DNA of 63,898 bases. It comes from Desulfobacula sp. GTDB lineage: Bacteria > Desulfobacterota > Desulfobacteria > Desulfobacterales > Desulfobacteraceae. Location of the stretch: NCBI GenBank assembly GCA_018702715.1, contig JABIYQ010000120.1, positions 1-63,898 on the forward strand, given 5' to 3'. The translations under genes and the position numbers were made by a program. The stretch's first letter is position 1. Each line of letters begins with the position of its first letter. The notes beneath the pieces were generated by a model. The model was not told the origin of the DNA and did not search any database. It worked only from the letters and a program-made list of their open reading frames with translations. Shown here piece after piece: positions 1 through 9,000 of this stretch.

Positions 1-1
1 C

Positions 2-238
2 AAACCTTTTTTATCCTGTTTGGAAAAAATGAAAATTAGGGCGTCCCAGGCGATATATGTGGGAGACGATTTACAAAAGGATGTCCTTGGAGCAGGTGAT
101 GTCGGAATGAATCCTGTATGGCTCAAACACTTTTCTGTGAAACGGTCCTGGCCTGATCCGGAAACGAATACAGGGTTTCGCATCATAACCGATCTGAATG
201 AATTGCTTGAAATTGATGAAACCAGGCCATATCTGTGA
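2..238 (+). CDS. HAD-superfamily hydrolase, C-terminal part (cut by the window edge)
   Basis: The frame is open to the left edge, so only the last ~79 residues are visible. They contain the HAD motif III/IV region: a Lys-rich stretch, then YVGDDLQKDVLGA with the Asp pair that binds Mg2+, then GM.PVWL, typical of the C-terminus of HAD phosphatases of the phosphoglycolate/pyrophosphatase type. The TGA stop overlaps the GTG start of the next gene, which suggests translational coupling. The substrate cannot be read from this fragment. Confidence 0.8.
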   Translation, partial: KPFLSCLEKMKIRASQAIYVGDDLQKDVLGAGDVGMNPVWLKHFSVKRSWPDPETNTGFRIITDLNELLEIDETRPYL

Positions 239-825
239 CTAACGCATCCCTTCTCCCACAAAATCATGCTCTTATTTATAAAAAATTGCTGGCTTGCGTA
301 AAAGCATTTGAATTTGAAAATGCTTTAAAAATTTGTATGCAGTATCATATAATACCGAGTTTGGCAGATATGGAAAGGCTTATTGATGACCTTGTTGCGC
401 AAAGAGAATCAAGGGTTAAGGGTCACCCTACCCATAAGCTTGATACACGGATAAGGGCTTTAAAAAGATTTCGTGATCATGGATGTGATCCTGGGCAGAT
501 AATTGAAAAAACAACACTGGAGCAAGGATATAACGGCAAGATATTAATTGTGGCGATTATGGGTGGCGTTATAGACAGGTTGACCTGCCTGCGATCCGGG
601 GATCTCTGGCATAGGGAAATTTTACAAAATACAAAAAATGAAATCAGGGATTTGGGATTTTCTAAAAGTTCTGTCTATGAACTTGGCGGGGCCAATGTCC
701 GGTTTGAAACAAATAAAGACATTGTAATATTTGGAACAAGCGATGATTTCGGTCCATGTGACAAAGTATGTGCTTCAAAGCTTATTCAACAGGTTTTTAA
801 AGATAGAAATATTATAGTTGATTAA
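235..825 (+). CDS. Uncharacterised 196-aa soluble protein
   Basis: Not recognised. It starts at a GTG that overlaps the stop of the HAD gene (GTGA), so it is probably translated from the same mRNA. There is no signal peptide or membrane segment. The N-terminal half is charged and helical; the C-terminal half has alternating hydrophobic strands (KILIVAIMGG, DIVIFGTSDDFG) suggesting an alpha/beta fold. Codon use matches its neighbours. Co-transcription with a HAD phosphatase and an MFS permease is the only hint about its role. Confidence 0.75.
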   Translation: MTNASLLPQNHALIYKKLLACVKAFEFENALKICMQYHIIPSLADMERLIDDLVAQRESRVKGHPTHKLDTRIRALKRFRDHGCDPGQIIEKTTLEQGYNGKILIVAIMGGVIDRLTCLRSGDLWHREILQNTKNEIRDLGFSKSSVYELGGANVRFETNKDIVIFGTSDDFGPCDKVCASKLIQQVFKDRNIIVD

Positions 826-846
826 CTGAAATTTTGGGGGAAGTAG

Positions 847-2067
847 TTGACCAAAGAGAAATTTAAAATTCTATTTTACTGCTGGTTCATATATGGTTTC
901 TTTTACCTGAACCGATTAAATCTTTCTCCAGTTATTCCGCTGATCATGTCAGATCTTAATATTTCCCATGCCCGTATCGGCCTTATAGGAGCTTCGTTTT
1001 ATGTTTTCTATACACTGGCCCAGCTTCCTGCCGGCTACCTGAGTGACCTGTTCGGTGCCAGGAAGGTTATTTTTGCAGGAGGATTGATTTCCGCTTTTTC
1101 AAATATAGTATTCAGTTTTGGCAGCGGATTATGGCATCTGGTGCCTTCTCAGTGCCTCAATGGTTTGGGGCAGGGATGCGGTTTTAGCCCAATTATTAAA
1201 ATCATAGACCAACACTTTTCTTTCAATCAAAGAGGGAGAGCATTGGGTCTGGTCATGACATCCACTGCTGTTTTTACAGTTGCGGCATTCTTCCTTGCCG
1301 CGTATATCGGCCAGACATTCGGCTGGCGCGCGGTTTTCTGGTCAGCACCTCTGGTTTTTATACCTGTACTCATTATTTTTAAATTAGTCATCAAAGCATC
1401 GTCTATTGACACGCCTTCCAGTACTGATGAGACGGAGTCCGACAGCCTGAAGGCAATTAAAAACAAATCTTTTGTCCAGATAAACAGCTGGGTCTTTTCA
1501 AGGAAAATGTGTTTTTTAGATTTGGGTTTTTTTTGCCTGTGTTATATCACATCCAGTAATTTGATCTGGCTGCCTTCCTTTTTGTTTGAAAGTTATGATA
1601 TGTCTTTGGTTCAAGCAGGTTTCTTTGCAGCACTTTACCCCCTGTCAGGAATTATTTCCAGGCCTTTGGGAGGGTATATTTCCGATGTGTTTTTCAAGGG
1701 GAAAAGAAAACAGACCATCTTGATCGGGTTGTTTATTATCTTAATATCCACATTGCTACTATTCCGGATTGAGGATTTTAGTATCAATATATATTTTATA
1801 ATTTTAATAGGCTTTTTTGATAATTTAATAGGCCCTCTGTTTTTTGCCTGGATGCTGGATCTGGTACCGAAGAATAAAAGTGGGAGCGGTGCAGGGGTAC
1901 TTCAGTTTTTCGGGCATATTGGGACTATTCTATCAATATATTTTTCAGGTATTGCAGTGGATTTCTTTCATTCATATCGGCCGTTTTTTATGATCATGTC
2001 GGCCATTTCAATTTTAGGAATCATATCTATATGGTTAATTGCTGAATCCGAAGAAAAAAGTCCATAA
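847..2067 (+). CDS. Major facilitator superfamily permease
   Basis: A 406-aa membrane protein with about 12 hydrophobic segments. The loop between TM2 and TM3 carries the MFS motif A (GYLSDLFGARK), with a related copy in the second half (GGYISDVFFKGKRKQ), as expected for two six-helix bundles. The start is TTG, preceded by GGGGGAAG. It lies 21 bases after the previous gene in the same direction. A sugar-phosphate or organic-anion substrate would fit the family, but nothing in the sequence fixes it. The LysR gene downstream is convergent. Confidence 0.88.
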   Translation: MTKEKFKILFYCWFIYGFFYLNRLNLSPVIPLIMSDLNISHARIGLIGASFYVFYTLAQLPAGYLSDLFGARKVIFAGGLISAFSNIVFSFGSGLWHLVPSQCLNGLGQGCGFSPIIKIIDQHFSFNQRGRALGLVMTSTAVFTVAAFFLAAYIGQTFGWRAVFWSAPLVFIPVLIIFKLVIKASSIDTPSSTDETESDSLKAIKNKSFVQINSWVFSRKMCFLDLGFFCLCYITSSNLIWLPSFLFESYDMSLVQAGFFAALYPLSGIISRPLGGYISDVFFKGKRKQTILIGLFIILISTLLLFRIEDFSINIYFIILIGFFDNLIGPLFFAWMLDLVPKNKSGSGAGVLQFFGHIGTILSIYFSGIAVDFFHSYRPFFMIMSAISILGIISIWLIAESEEKSP

Positions 2068-2123
2068 AAGAAATTGTTTTGGCGCAATCCTATACTTCCC
2101 TTGTGGGTGTCGGAGTTAAAACA

Positions 2124-2152
2124 GTTGGCATTAAACCCCTTTAAATGCTAAC
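2124..2152. terminator. Possible bidirectional terminator between convergent genes
   Basis: GTTGGCATT pairs with AATGCTAAC (one G-T wobble) around an 11-base loop, between the convergent MFS and LysR genes. The leftward transcript continues into TGTTTTAAC. The T-tract is weak, so this is tentative. Confidence 0.35.
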
Positions 2153-2169
2153 TGAGCACAGGGCAGGGG

Positions 2170-3090
2170 CTAATTAATTATTTTATCTTTAATTGAACGG
2201 TGATATTCAAGTGCCCATTGATCAACCTTTTTAATCAATTGTTTGAGCACTTCAGAGAAATATTTGTCTTTATGATGCACAATATAAAATTTGTGCGTGA
2301 TCGGCGGCCCTGGGAACGGCAGCACAGAAAGTTTTTTTTGTTGGATATGACCATAAACAGTATTCCTTGAAACCAGTGCAATGCCAAGACCGTCTTCTAC
2401 AGCTTTTTTGATGGCCCTGTTGCTTGAAAGTTCAAGTGAGACAACAATATCCACTTTATTTTTTCTTAAAAAATCATGTGTGATCTGAAAGGAAAGGGAC
2501 CCTTTTTCATGAATAATCATGGATTGTCCTGAAAGATCCATATAGGTTAACCTTTTTTTCTTTACAAGGGGATGGGATGGTGAAGCAACAAAAATCATAT
2601 GATCTTCAAGGATTTCACGGCAAATTACTTTTTCGTTTTTTATGGGATAGGATATAAACCCGATATCATTATTCAGGTTGGCAACATTTTCCACAACAAG
2701 GTTGGAGGGTAAGATGTTTACTGAAAAGCGTACATTGGGATGTCCTTTGCTTACCGGGTTCAATATTGGCGGCAGATAATAAGCTCCAAAACTCTCGCTT
2801 GCATCAATACGGATATGGCCCTGCTTTTGCTGTAAGAATTCCCTGATCGTAGCCTCGGCATGGATTTCAAGATCAAATATTTTTTCAGCAATTTTATGTA
2901 ATGCAATGCCGGCATCCGTTAAAACCAGCTTTTTACCGAATCGGTTAAAAAACTTTATGTCATAGTATTCCTGGAGACGCTGAATACCTTTTGTTATGGC
3001 CGGTTGGGTAACATTGAGTTCTTCTGCAGCTTTGCTTAAAGACCCCATTTTGCTTGAAAGGTAAAAAATTTTAAGTTGACCAAGATTCAT
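2170..3090 (-). CDS. LysR-type transcriptional regulator (left copy)
   Basis: 306 aa. The N-terminal winged HTH starts MNLGQLKIFY, with AAEELNVTQPAITKGIQRLQ as the recognition region. A periplasmic-binding-like effector domain follows from about residue 90 (IRIDASESFGAYYLP...). It is clearly paralogous to the LysR protein at the other end of the phosphonate cluster; the two share the ASESFGAYYLP stretch and most of the HTH. LysR proteins control phosphonoacetate hydrolase genes in Pseudomonas, so a role in phosphonate-responsive control is plausible, though the adjacent MFS gene could be the target instead. Confidence 0.92.
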   Translation of the reverse strand: MNLGQLKIFYLSSKMGSLSKAAEELNVTQPAITKGIQRLQEYYDIKFFNRFGKKLVLTDAGIALHKIAEKIFDLEIHAEATIREFLQQKQGHIRIDASESFGAYYLPPILNPVSKGHPNVRFSVNILPSNLVVENVANLNNDIGFISYPIKNEKVICREILEDHMIFVASPSHPLVKKKRLTYMDLSGQSMIIHEKGSLSFQITHDFLRKNKVDIVVSLELSSNRAIKKAVEDGLGIALVSRNTVYGHIQQKKLSVLPFPGPPITHKFYIVHHKDKYFSEVLKQLIKKVDQWALEYHRSIKDKIIN

Positions 3091-3240
3091 ATCAATAACT
3101 CATTATTATGAAAAATTAATTTATCATGACAAAATTATATACACTTCATAAAATATCAATTCAAGTTTTTTTATTGTTTTGCAGGATCTTGCTAATTGGA
3201 GTTCACCGCATTAATCGGGGAAATTTGCGGTAATTTAAGA
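3075..3240. repeat. Left copy of an imperfect direct repeat (LysR start plus upstream region)
   Basis: The start region of the left LysR gene and the ~110 bases upstream of it are repeated, at roughly 80% identity by eye, at about 13690-13830. Shared blocks include AAGATTCATAT, ATGAAAAATTAA, TATCAATTCAAG and TTTTTATTGTTTTGC. The left copy has about 35 extra bases before the similarity resumes in the LysR remnant next to it. Confidence 0.8.
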
Positions 3241-3248
3241 TAAAGGTT

Positions 3249-3350
3249 TTATGGGTTATTGATCAGATTAATAAATCGCTTGAGTGGTCCAAAAATATGT
3301 TTTTCTCTGTGATGGATCATGTAAAATGTTATGGGCATGGTCACTGAACC
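3249..3350 (-). pseudogene. Remnant of a LysR gene, C-terminal end with internal deletion
   Basis: Read leftwards this encodes SVTMPITFYMIHHREKHIF and then GPLKRFINLINNP before a stop. The first eight residues match an internal stretch of the right-hand LysR protein (SVTMPITF). The rest matches its extreme C-terminus (FYMIHHMEKHISEPLKQF), so about 50 codons between two TF dipeptides have been lost. No start codon or HTH remains. Confidence 0.8.
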
Positions 3351-3429
3351 TACTGTGGACTCCGTCGTTTGGACAGTTAGATACCTCAGTTGCATGTATG
3401 CATGGACGAATCCCCAAAGTAGTTGATAA

Positions 3430-4524
3430 CTAAGGAAAAACAGCTACTCTGATATGCTCACCTGAAGCTGCGGCCCGAAGCCCTTGATTGATATCGTCCA
3501 ATGTCACATGGTGTGAAACGAGTGATTTAAAGGGGAATTCTCCACATGTTTTAGACAGAAAATCGACTCCCATTTGTAAATGTTTTGTATCATAGTTATG
3601 AACACCCATTACATTGAGCATTCTTAAAACAATATCTCCTGCGTCATAATCAAAATCAGCACCTTTAAAAACGATTCCAACCAATGCATAGCGCCCCCCA
3701 ATTCTCAGGGATTTTAAACCCAAAGGTATAATTGATGGCAGTCCAGCCGCTTCAATGGCGCAATCCACACCATGGCCATGGGTTAAAGACAAAATTGTAT
3801 CAATTATTTCACTATTTTCCATGTTTTTGGTATTGATGGTTTTTGTAGCACCAAATTTTTTGATTGCATCCAGCCTGTGATCAAGAATATCCGTTACAAT
3901 GATTTGATTGCACCCATAATAATTGGCCAGTGCGGATGCATAAAAGCCCAAAGCCCCGGCGCCTTGGATCAAAATATTTTCAAGAGGCTGAATTTTTAAT
4001 GCCTCCAAAGCTGCTACTGCAGTTGCCAGTGTGCAATTTGCAGGGGCAACTTCTTCATCGGAAAGGTTTTCAGGTATTTTGACAACACATGTTCCCGGTG
4101 TGATATAACAATGTTCAGCAAAACCACCTGCTAAATGAGGCGGATTTGCACAAGAATCATGCCCGTATTTGCGAAGGCTGCGGCATTTCATCATCAGTCC
4201 TTTTTCTCGGCAAAAGAAACATTTTCCGCAATTATCCATAATTGTCCATGTGATACGGTCACCTACATTCAAGAGCTGATCTCCGGAATCATGGGTCACC
4301 CCATGGCCAAGCTCTACAATTTTACCAATAATTTCATGGCCAAGAATTATGGGAACCGGGGATTTCCTCCGGCCCTGCCAGGTATGCAGATCTGAACCAC
4401 AGATAGTACAGCAGATGACTTTAACCAAAATACAGTCTTTTTCCACCTGTGGCAAAGGATATTCAATGAGTTCCAGATCCTGTTTCGGGATTTTCATTAC
4501 AGCAGCCCTGCTGGTTTGTTTCAC
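3430..4524 (-). CDS. Zinc-dependent alcohol dehydrogenase, phosphonate-cluster type
   Basis: A medium-chain dehydrogenase of about 364 aa. The N-terminal GroES-like half has the catalytic zinc motif (CTICGSDLHTW, then GHEIIG) and the four-cysteine structural zinc loop (CGKCFFCREKGLMMKC). The Rossmann half has GAGALGFYASALA. The GTG at 4524 was chosen because AAAGGA lies 9 bases upstream; a TTG two codons earlier is too close to it. It lies downstream of phnE in the same direction. A zinc dehydrogenase clade is repeatedly found beside phosphonate catabolism genes, probably oxidising an alcohol or aldehyde intermediate; its substrate is unknown. Confidence 0.87.
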   Translation of the reverse strand: MKQTSRAAVMKIPKQDLELIEYPLPQVEKDCILVKVICCTICGSDLHTWQGRRKSPVPIILGHEIIGKIVELGHGVTHDSGDQLLNVGDRITWTIMDNCGKCFFCREKGLMMKCRSLRKYGHDSCANPPHLAGGFAEHCYITPGTCVVKIPENLSDEEVAPANCTLATAVAALEALKIQPLENILIQGAGALGFYASALANYYGCNQIIVTDILDHRLDAIKKFGATKTINTKNMENSEIIDTILSLTHGHGVDCAIEAAGLPSIIPLGLKSLRIGGRYALVGIVFKGADFDYDAGDIVLRMLNVMGVHNYDTKHLQMGVDFLSKTCGEFPFKSLVSHHVTLDDINQGLRAAASGEHIRVAVFP

Positions 4525-4635
4525 AGTCAACCATCCTTTACTTACTATTTTTTTGGATAAAATATGTTTTAATTATTAATTCAAGGGGGTAATCAAAATA
4601 ATCATACCAATTTTAAATGAATAGTGATCCTTTCT

Positions 4636-5478
4636 TTATCCCATTTTGGCACCGACTCTTTGCCTGGCCCAGGCCGAAGCTACTTCAGAAATAATAACCA
4701 ATGCTATAATAGATAAAAGTATTGCCGCCACCCGGTTGCTTTCTATCTGCTGAACAGTCCTTCGAAGATACCATCCCATGCCTCCGGCACCGAAGAACCC
4801 GACTACTGTAGCAGCCCTGAAAGCTGTGTCCCAGGTATAAATAGATATCCCGGTCCAGGCGACCTTAACCTGGGGCAATACTGCATAGACAAATACCTGC
4901 AGAGAGTTTGCCCCTGTAGCTTGAATCGCCTCAACCTGACCAATGGAAATGTCTTCAATTTCTTCTGAGAACAATTTGCCCGCAAATCCAATACTGAACA
5001 GGGTAAGTGCCAAAACCCCGGGCAACATGCCGAATCCGATAATGGTCACAAAAAGAATGGTCCATATCATTTCATGCACGGAGCGACAAAGTATGAGAAA
5101 AAAGCGGGCTGCAGGATATAAAAAGCGTTTATTGGGGGACATGTTATAGGAGGCAAACCAGGAAAGCGGTATGGAAAAAAGGATACCGAAAAGAGCTCCC
5201 AGATATGCCATTTTAATGGTTTCAATGACATAATGGAGATATTCACTGTCTAAAATATAGTCTATGTCCACCGGATAGTATCGGTTGGCAAACAGGTCTG
5301 CGATCCTCGGAAACAGCTCCAGCAAACGTTCCAGATGGATATTCAGGTATTTAATGGAAACTGTAATGAAAATCAGGATACCCATCAGGACAATATACTT
5401 GATCAAAGATTGTGGATATTTGAATCGTTTCCAGGTTAATGTTCCACCGCTGGTTGTTGAAATGGTTGTGGCTGACAT
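4636..5478 (-). CDS. phnE: Phosphonate ABC transporter permease
   Basis: 280 aa, about six membrane helices. The C-terminal half holds the permease coupling loop (EAIQATGANSLQVFVYAVLPQV) and the PhnE-type ending GFFGAGGMGWYL. An ATG start at 5478 is preferred over a GTG six codons earlier because AAAGGAAG lies at proper spacing before it. It is the second of two adjacent phnE genes, 31 bases after the first, and would form the heterodimeric channel with it and PhnC. Confidence 0.93.
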   Translation of the reverse strand: MSATTISTTSGGTLTWKRFKYPQSLIKYIVLMGILIFITVSIKYLNIHLERLLELFPRIADLFANRYYPVDIDYILDSEYLHYVIETIKMAYLGALFGILFSIPLSWFASYNMSPNKRFLYPAARFFLILCRSVHEMIWTILFVTIIGFGMLPGVLALTLFSIGFAGKLFSEEIEDISIGQVEAIQATGANSLQVFVYAVLPQVKVAWTGISIYTWDTAFRAATVVGFFGAGGMGWYLRRTVQQIESNRVAAILLSIIALVIISEVASAWARQRVGAKMG

Positions 5479-5509
5479 CGAAATACTTCCTTTCACTTAT
5501 TTTCCATAA

Positions 5510-6328
5510 TTAATGAATGGCTTTACGACCGTAGTAGGAGCATACTTCACCGATGGCAATAAGAAAAATTATGGCGATAATTACCGTTGTCACGCCGCCA
5601 TAATTATACATAACCAACTGACGATGAAAGGTCAGTCCCAAGCCTCCGGCACCGACAAGACCCATGATCGTGGCCCGCCGGATATTGATATCCCATTGGA
5701 AGATGACATGACCGAGAAAGATCGGCAACACCTGAGGAACCACACCAAACAATATGACCTGCAGGCCATTACCGCCCACTGCCTTGATCGCCTCCAAAGG
5801 CCCGGGGTCAATGTCCTCAACCGCTTCAGCCGTAAGCTTTGAAATAAAGCCGATGGATCGCATGGACACGGCAAGAATGCCCGGAAAGGCGCCAAGACCC
5901 ACCGCAGATACAAAAATCAGGCCCCAGACAATCTCGTGGACCGATCGGGTCAGTGTCATAATCGCCCGTCCTATGGGGTATGCGATCAACTTTGAGGGCG
6001 TTATATTCAGGGCGGCACACCAGGCAACGGGAAGGGAGATCACCACCGCAATCATGGTACCCAGACAGGCAATCATAAAAGTTTCGATGGTCGGGCCGAG
6101 CAGATGTTTAAAAACCGATGGATCTGGTGGGAAAAAGCGGGCTACTGCCTTGAAAAGGGATGCGGGTCCGCCAACCCTTGCCCAGTCAGTGTCCTTGATA
6201 ATAGTACTTTCGATACTCCATAAAATAAGTCCGAATAATATCAGATACCCCGTATACCTGATTGCTTTGGATTTTAGTCGATTTGAAAGAATAGTGTCAA
6301 GATGCTGGTCTATATTTTCGTGGCTCAT
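5510..6328 (-). CDS. phnE: Phosphonate ABC transporter permease
   Basis: 272 aa with a transmembrane pattern like its neighbour and the coupling motif EAIKAVGGNGLQVILFGVVPQV followed by GLVGAGGLGLTF. The ATG is preceded by AAAGGAAG. It lies 17 bases downstream of phnC. Two different PhnE subunits in tandem are common in phosphonate and phosphite importers. Confidence 0.94.
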   Translation of the reverse strand: MSHENIDQHLDTILSNRLKSKAIRYTGYLILFGLILWSIESTIIKDTDWARVGGPASLFKAVARFFPPDPSVFKHLLGPTIETFMIACLGTMIAVVISLPVAWCAALNITPSKLIAYPIGRAIMTLTRSVHEIVWGLIFVSAVGLGAFPGILAVSMRSIGFISKLTAEAVEDIDPGPLEAIKAVGGNGLQVILFGVVPQVLPIFLGHVIFQWDINIRRATIMGLVGAGGLGLTFHRQLVMYNYGGVTTVIIAIIFLIAIGEVCSYYGRKAIH

Positions 6329-6345
6329 ACTGCTTCCTTTATTTT

Positions 6346-7098
6346 CTACAATATTTCCATTGCATATATTTCGTCCAGGGTGGCCTTGTCCACGTCTCTG
6401 GTTGGCCCGTCAAATTTCTTGATGCCATCCTGAAGGCCGATGACCTTATTGGAAAACTCCAGTGCCAGCTGGACATCATGGATATTGCACAAGACGGGCA
6501 CATCCATATCCTGGGACATTGTTCTAATCATCCCCATGACTTCCCGTGCTATTTTGGGATCCAGACTTGATGTGGGTTCATCAACGAGCAAAATTTTGGG
6601 TTCCTGGATCAGAGCCCTGGCGATCCCCACCCGCTGCCGTTGACCACCGCTAAGTTCATCAGCCCGTTTATCCACAAAATCCCCCAGACCGACTTTATCC
6701 AGCAATTCCAGTGCCTTGCGGATTTCACGTTTGGGATACATGCGCAAAAAACTTCTAACTGTTCCCACATAGCCCAGCCGGCCGGAAAGAACATTGTCTA
6801 TCACAGACATTCTTTCCACCAGATTAAACTCCTGAAATATCATTCCCATATCTCTTCTGGCTCGGCGTAGTGCACGATTACCCATTTGGGTAATATTCTT
6901 TCCCGTCAGAAAAACCTCTCCCGAAGTAGGTTCCACCAGGCGGTTGATACAGCGTATCAATGTGGATTTACCGGCACCGCTGGGCCCGATGATAGCAAAA
7001 AAATCCCCTGGTGAAACTGACAGGCTGACTCCTTTGAGAATTTCAGGGCCAGAGCGAGAGTAGCGTATCTTTAAATCTTTAACTTCCAGTGTGGCCAT
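6346..7098 (-). CDS. phnC: Phosphonate ABC transporter ATP-binding protein
   Basis: 250 aa, the usual length. Walker A is GPSGAGKST, the signature is LSGGQRQRVGIARAL, and Walker B is ILLVDEPTSSLDP followed by the H-loop NIHDVQLAL. It energises import of phosphonates captured by PhnD. It sits between phnD and phnE1 with short gaps, as in a phnDCEE operon. Confidence 0.96.
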   Translation of the reverse strand: MATLEVKDLKIRYSRSGPEILKGVSLSVSPGDFFAIIGPSGAGKSTLIRCINRLVEPTSGEVFLTGKNITQMGNRALRRARRDMGMIFQEFNLVERMSVIDNVLSGRLGYVGTVRSFLRMYPKREIRKALELLDKVGLGDFVDKRADELSGGQRQRVGIARALIQEPKILLVDEPTSSLDPKIAREVMGMIRTMSQDMDVPVLCNIHDVQLALEFSNKVIGLQDGIKKFDGPTRDVDKATLDEIYAMEIL

Positions 7099-7168
7099 TT
7101 ATTTCTCCAATCCTTCCTTAATAAAATGGTAAAAAGCGGCGTGACATCGATTTTTTAATGACTATCTG

Positions 7169-8092
7169 CTAATCTTTCTTTTTTTTCTTTGCATCTTTGG
7201 CTTTTTTAAGATCACGAATAACATCATAGTCTGCAGATGTCATCTTAACGAATTTATTGGAGTTGACGTTTTTAAGATAAGCTGCGCAGGATGGCTGAGT
7301 GTGTAGTGTCAAAAACGTTTCTGCAATCTTTTTCTTCAGCTCCGGACACAGGGATTTACGATAACAGAAAGGATCCTGTGGGATTGCCGGCGAAAACCAA
7401 AGGTAATTGAAATCCTCTTTTTTCACCATACCTCGTTCTATAACATTATCAAACCTATGTGTCGCAACAAAGGCGGCATCCACTTTTCCATCGTAAACCG
7501 CCATTGTCGAAAGATCATGCCCGCCTGTATACACGACTTTTTTGAAATAGCTTTCCAGAGTTGTATTGATAGTTTTTGTAAACACCACCCTGGGAACCAG
7601 GTTCCCGGATGTACTGGCCGGATCAGTGAGCCCGATAACCGCCCCTTTCAGTGATTCGATAGTGTCAAACTCACTGCCTTTGCGGGTAATCAGACAGGCC
7701 TTGTAACCAGGGCCCTCTTCCTGAATATGTCCAGGTTTCTTGGCATAGGTGGCAAAGACGTCGATATCCGGGTCCTTGGCATTGGCTAAAACATAGGAAT
7801 AGGGTCCATGTACTGCAACATCTACCCATTTGCCGATCATGGCTTCAACAACAGTAGCATAGGATGTGGGCATATAAAATTCGACTTTTTTTCCTGTCAT
7901 TTTGGCAAGATAATCAATAACCGGTTTATAAATTGTCAATTCCTGAATAGTTTCTTCGGTGGGAATTATTGAGAATGTAATTGAATCTGGGTCCTCGCAC
8001 CCGGCGGCTTGAGCACTGCCGGATACAGAAAACATTATAAAAAAACTCAAGAAAAGGGTCATAGCCATGAAAAAGTTTCTATTCTTATACAT
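7169..8092 (-). CDS. phnD: Phosphonate ABC transporter periplasmic binding protein
   Basis: 307 aa with a signal peptide (hydrophobic residues 9-30, then AQAAG). PhnD family features are SIIPTEETIQELTIYKPVIDYL, ADVAVHGPYSY-like WVDVAVHGPYSYVLA, and STSGNLVPR, which line the phosphonate pocket. The C-terminus is Lys-rich. A strong AGGAG precedes the ATG. First gene of the transport operon; 248 bases separate it from the response-regulator gene upstream, enough for its own promoter. Confidence 0.95.
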   Translation of the reverse strand: MYKNRNFFMAMTLFLSFFIMFSVSGSAQAAGCEDPDSITFSIIPTEETIQELTIYKPVIDYLAKMTGKKVEFYMPTSYATVVEAMIGKWVDVAVHGPYSYVLANAKDPDIDVFATYAKKPGHIQEEGPGYKACLITRKGSEFDTIESLKGAVIGLTDPASTSGNLVPRVVFTKTINTTLESYFKKVVYTGGHDLSTMAVYDGKVDAAFVATHRFDNVIERGMVKKEDFNYLWFSPAIPQDPFCYRKSLCPELKKKIAETFLTLHTQPSCAAYLKNVNSNKFVKMTSADYDVIRDLKKAKDAKKKKKD

Positions 8093-8340
8093 TTTTTTCT
8101 CCTGTTATTGGTTAATATTGTTTGAACCAGATATACTGCCGTTTTTTTTATACACCCCCTTTCAATGAAAAAATGTTTAACAAGTTTCCAAGATAAAAAA
8201 TTTTATATTGGAAATATGGATATCCACAGGTGTTAGGGTGTAACAATATCGAATCGATAATACAATGCGTGAATCTACGTAAATTAGCATGGGTAGAATT
8301 ACCCAGTTTTGATCCAGATGGCTTGAATTAAAAGATCTAC

Positions 8341-9000
8341 TTACAGATTTGAAATAGATGTATATTTTTTCCGAATGGCATACTTAACAATATCTGCCGT
8401 TGTTTTCAAGTTCTTTATTGCCATAATATTTGCCCGGTGTTTTTCAACGGTTCTGACACTTAAAAACAATAGCCTGGCAATTTCATTGTTTGTTTCTCCT
8501 TGAGAGATGAGTGTGAGTACTTCCCGTTGGCGGTTAGTGAGTGTTTGTGGTTTCGAAATCTGGTCACCATGACATTTTTTAATGAAATTTAAAGTCAAGT
8601 CCTTGGTAAATGTTTTTGATATATATATACCGCCATTAATCACCGTTTTTATTGCCGCAAAAAGTTCGGCCCCGGCATCTTGTTTTAGTACATATCCGTC
8701 TGCTCCTGCTGAAATGGAATGTTGAAGATATTCCATATTATTATGCATAGTAAGAATGATAACTTTTACAGCAGGGTCGATCTGTTTTATTTCCCGGGTT
8801 GCCTCTATTCCACGAATTTTAGGCATGGAAATGTCTAAAAGGACGAGGTTAGGAGACATTTCATCGATCATTTGCAAAAGCTCAAATCCGTCATTTGCCT
8901 CGCCGATAACTTTTATATAATCAATATCTTCAAGTATTTTTGTCATGCCAAGGCGAAACATTATATGATCATCAGCAAGCAATGTTCGATAGATTTTCAC
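8341..9000 (-). CDS. NarL/FixJ-type response regulator
   Basis: 219 aa. The receiver domain has the acidic pair D10-D11, phosphoacceptor D56 (VLLDISMP) and the Thr/Lys switch. A LuxR-type HTH follows (LTNRQREVLTLISQGETNNEIARLL, read in two parts around residues 152-176). The gene overlaps the end of the kinase gene by 29 bases, so the two are co-translated partners. The surrounding phosphonate genes suggest it controls them. Confidence 0.95.
   Translation of the reverse strand: MKIYRTLLADDHIMFRLGMTKILEDIDYIKVIGEANDGFELLQMIDEMSPNLVLLDISMPKIRGIEATREIKQIDPAVKVIILTMHNNMEYLQHSISAGADGYVLKQDAGAELFAAIKTVINGGIYISKTFTKDLTLNFIKKCHGDQISKPQTLTNRQREVLTLISQGETNNEIARLLFLSVRTVEKHRANIMAIKNLKTTADIVKYAIRKKYTSISNL

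Noticed and set aside
5513..6422. Long rightward frames across the phnE genes
   Set aside because: They are shadows on the opposite strand of strongly supported permease genes and encode low-complexity, non-family sequence.
8093..8340. Search for a sigma-54 promoter or enhancer element before phnD
   Set aside because: No GG-N10-GC in register and no copy of the element; the region is A+T-rich with only a short GGATATCC palindrome. The phosphonate genes therefore seem outside the regulon.
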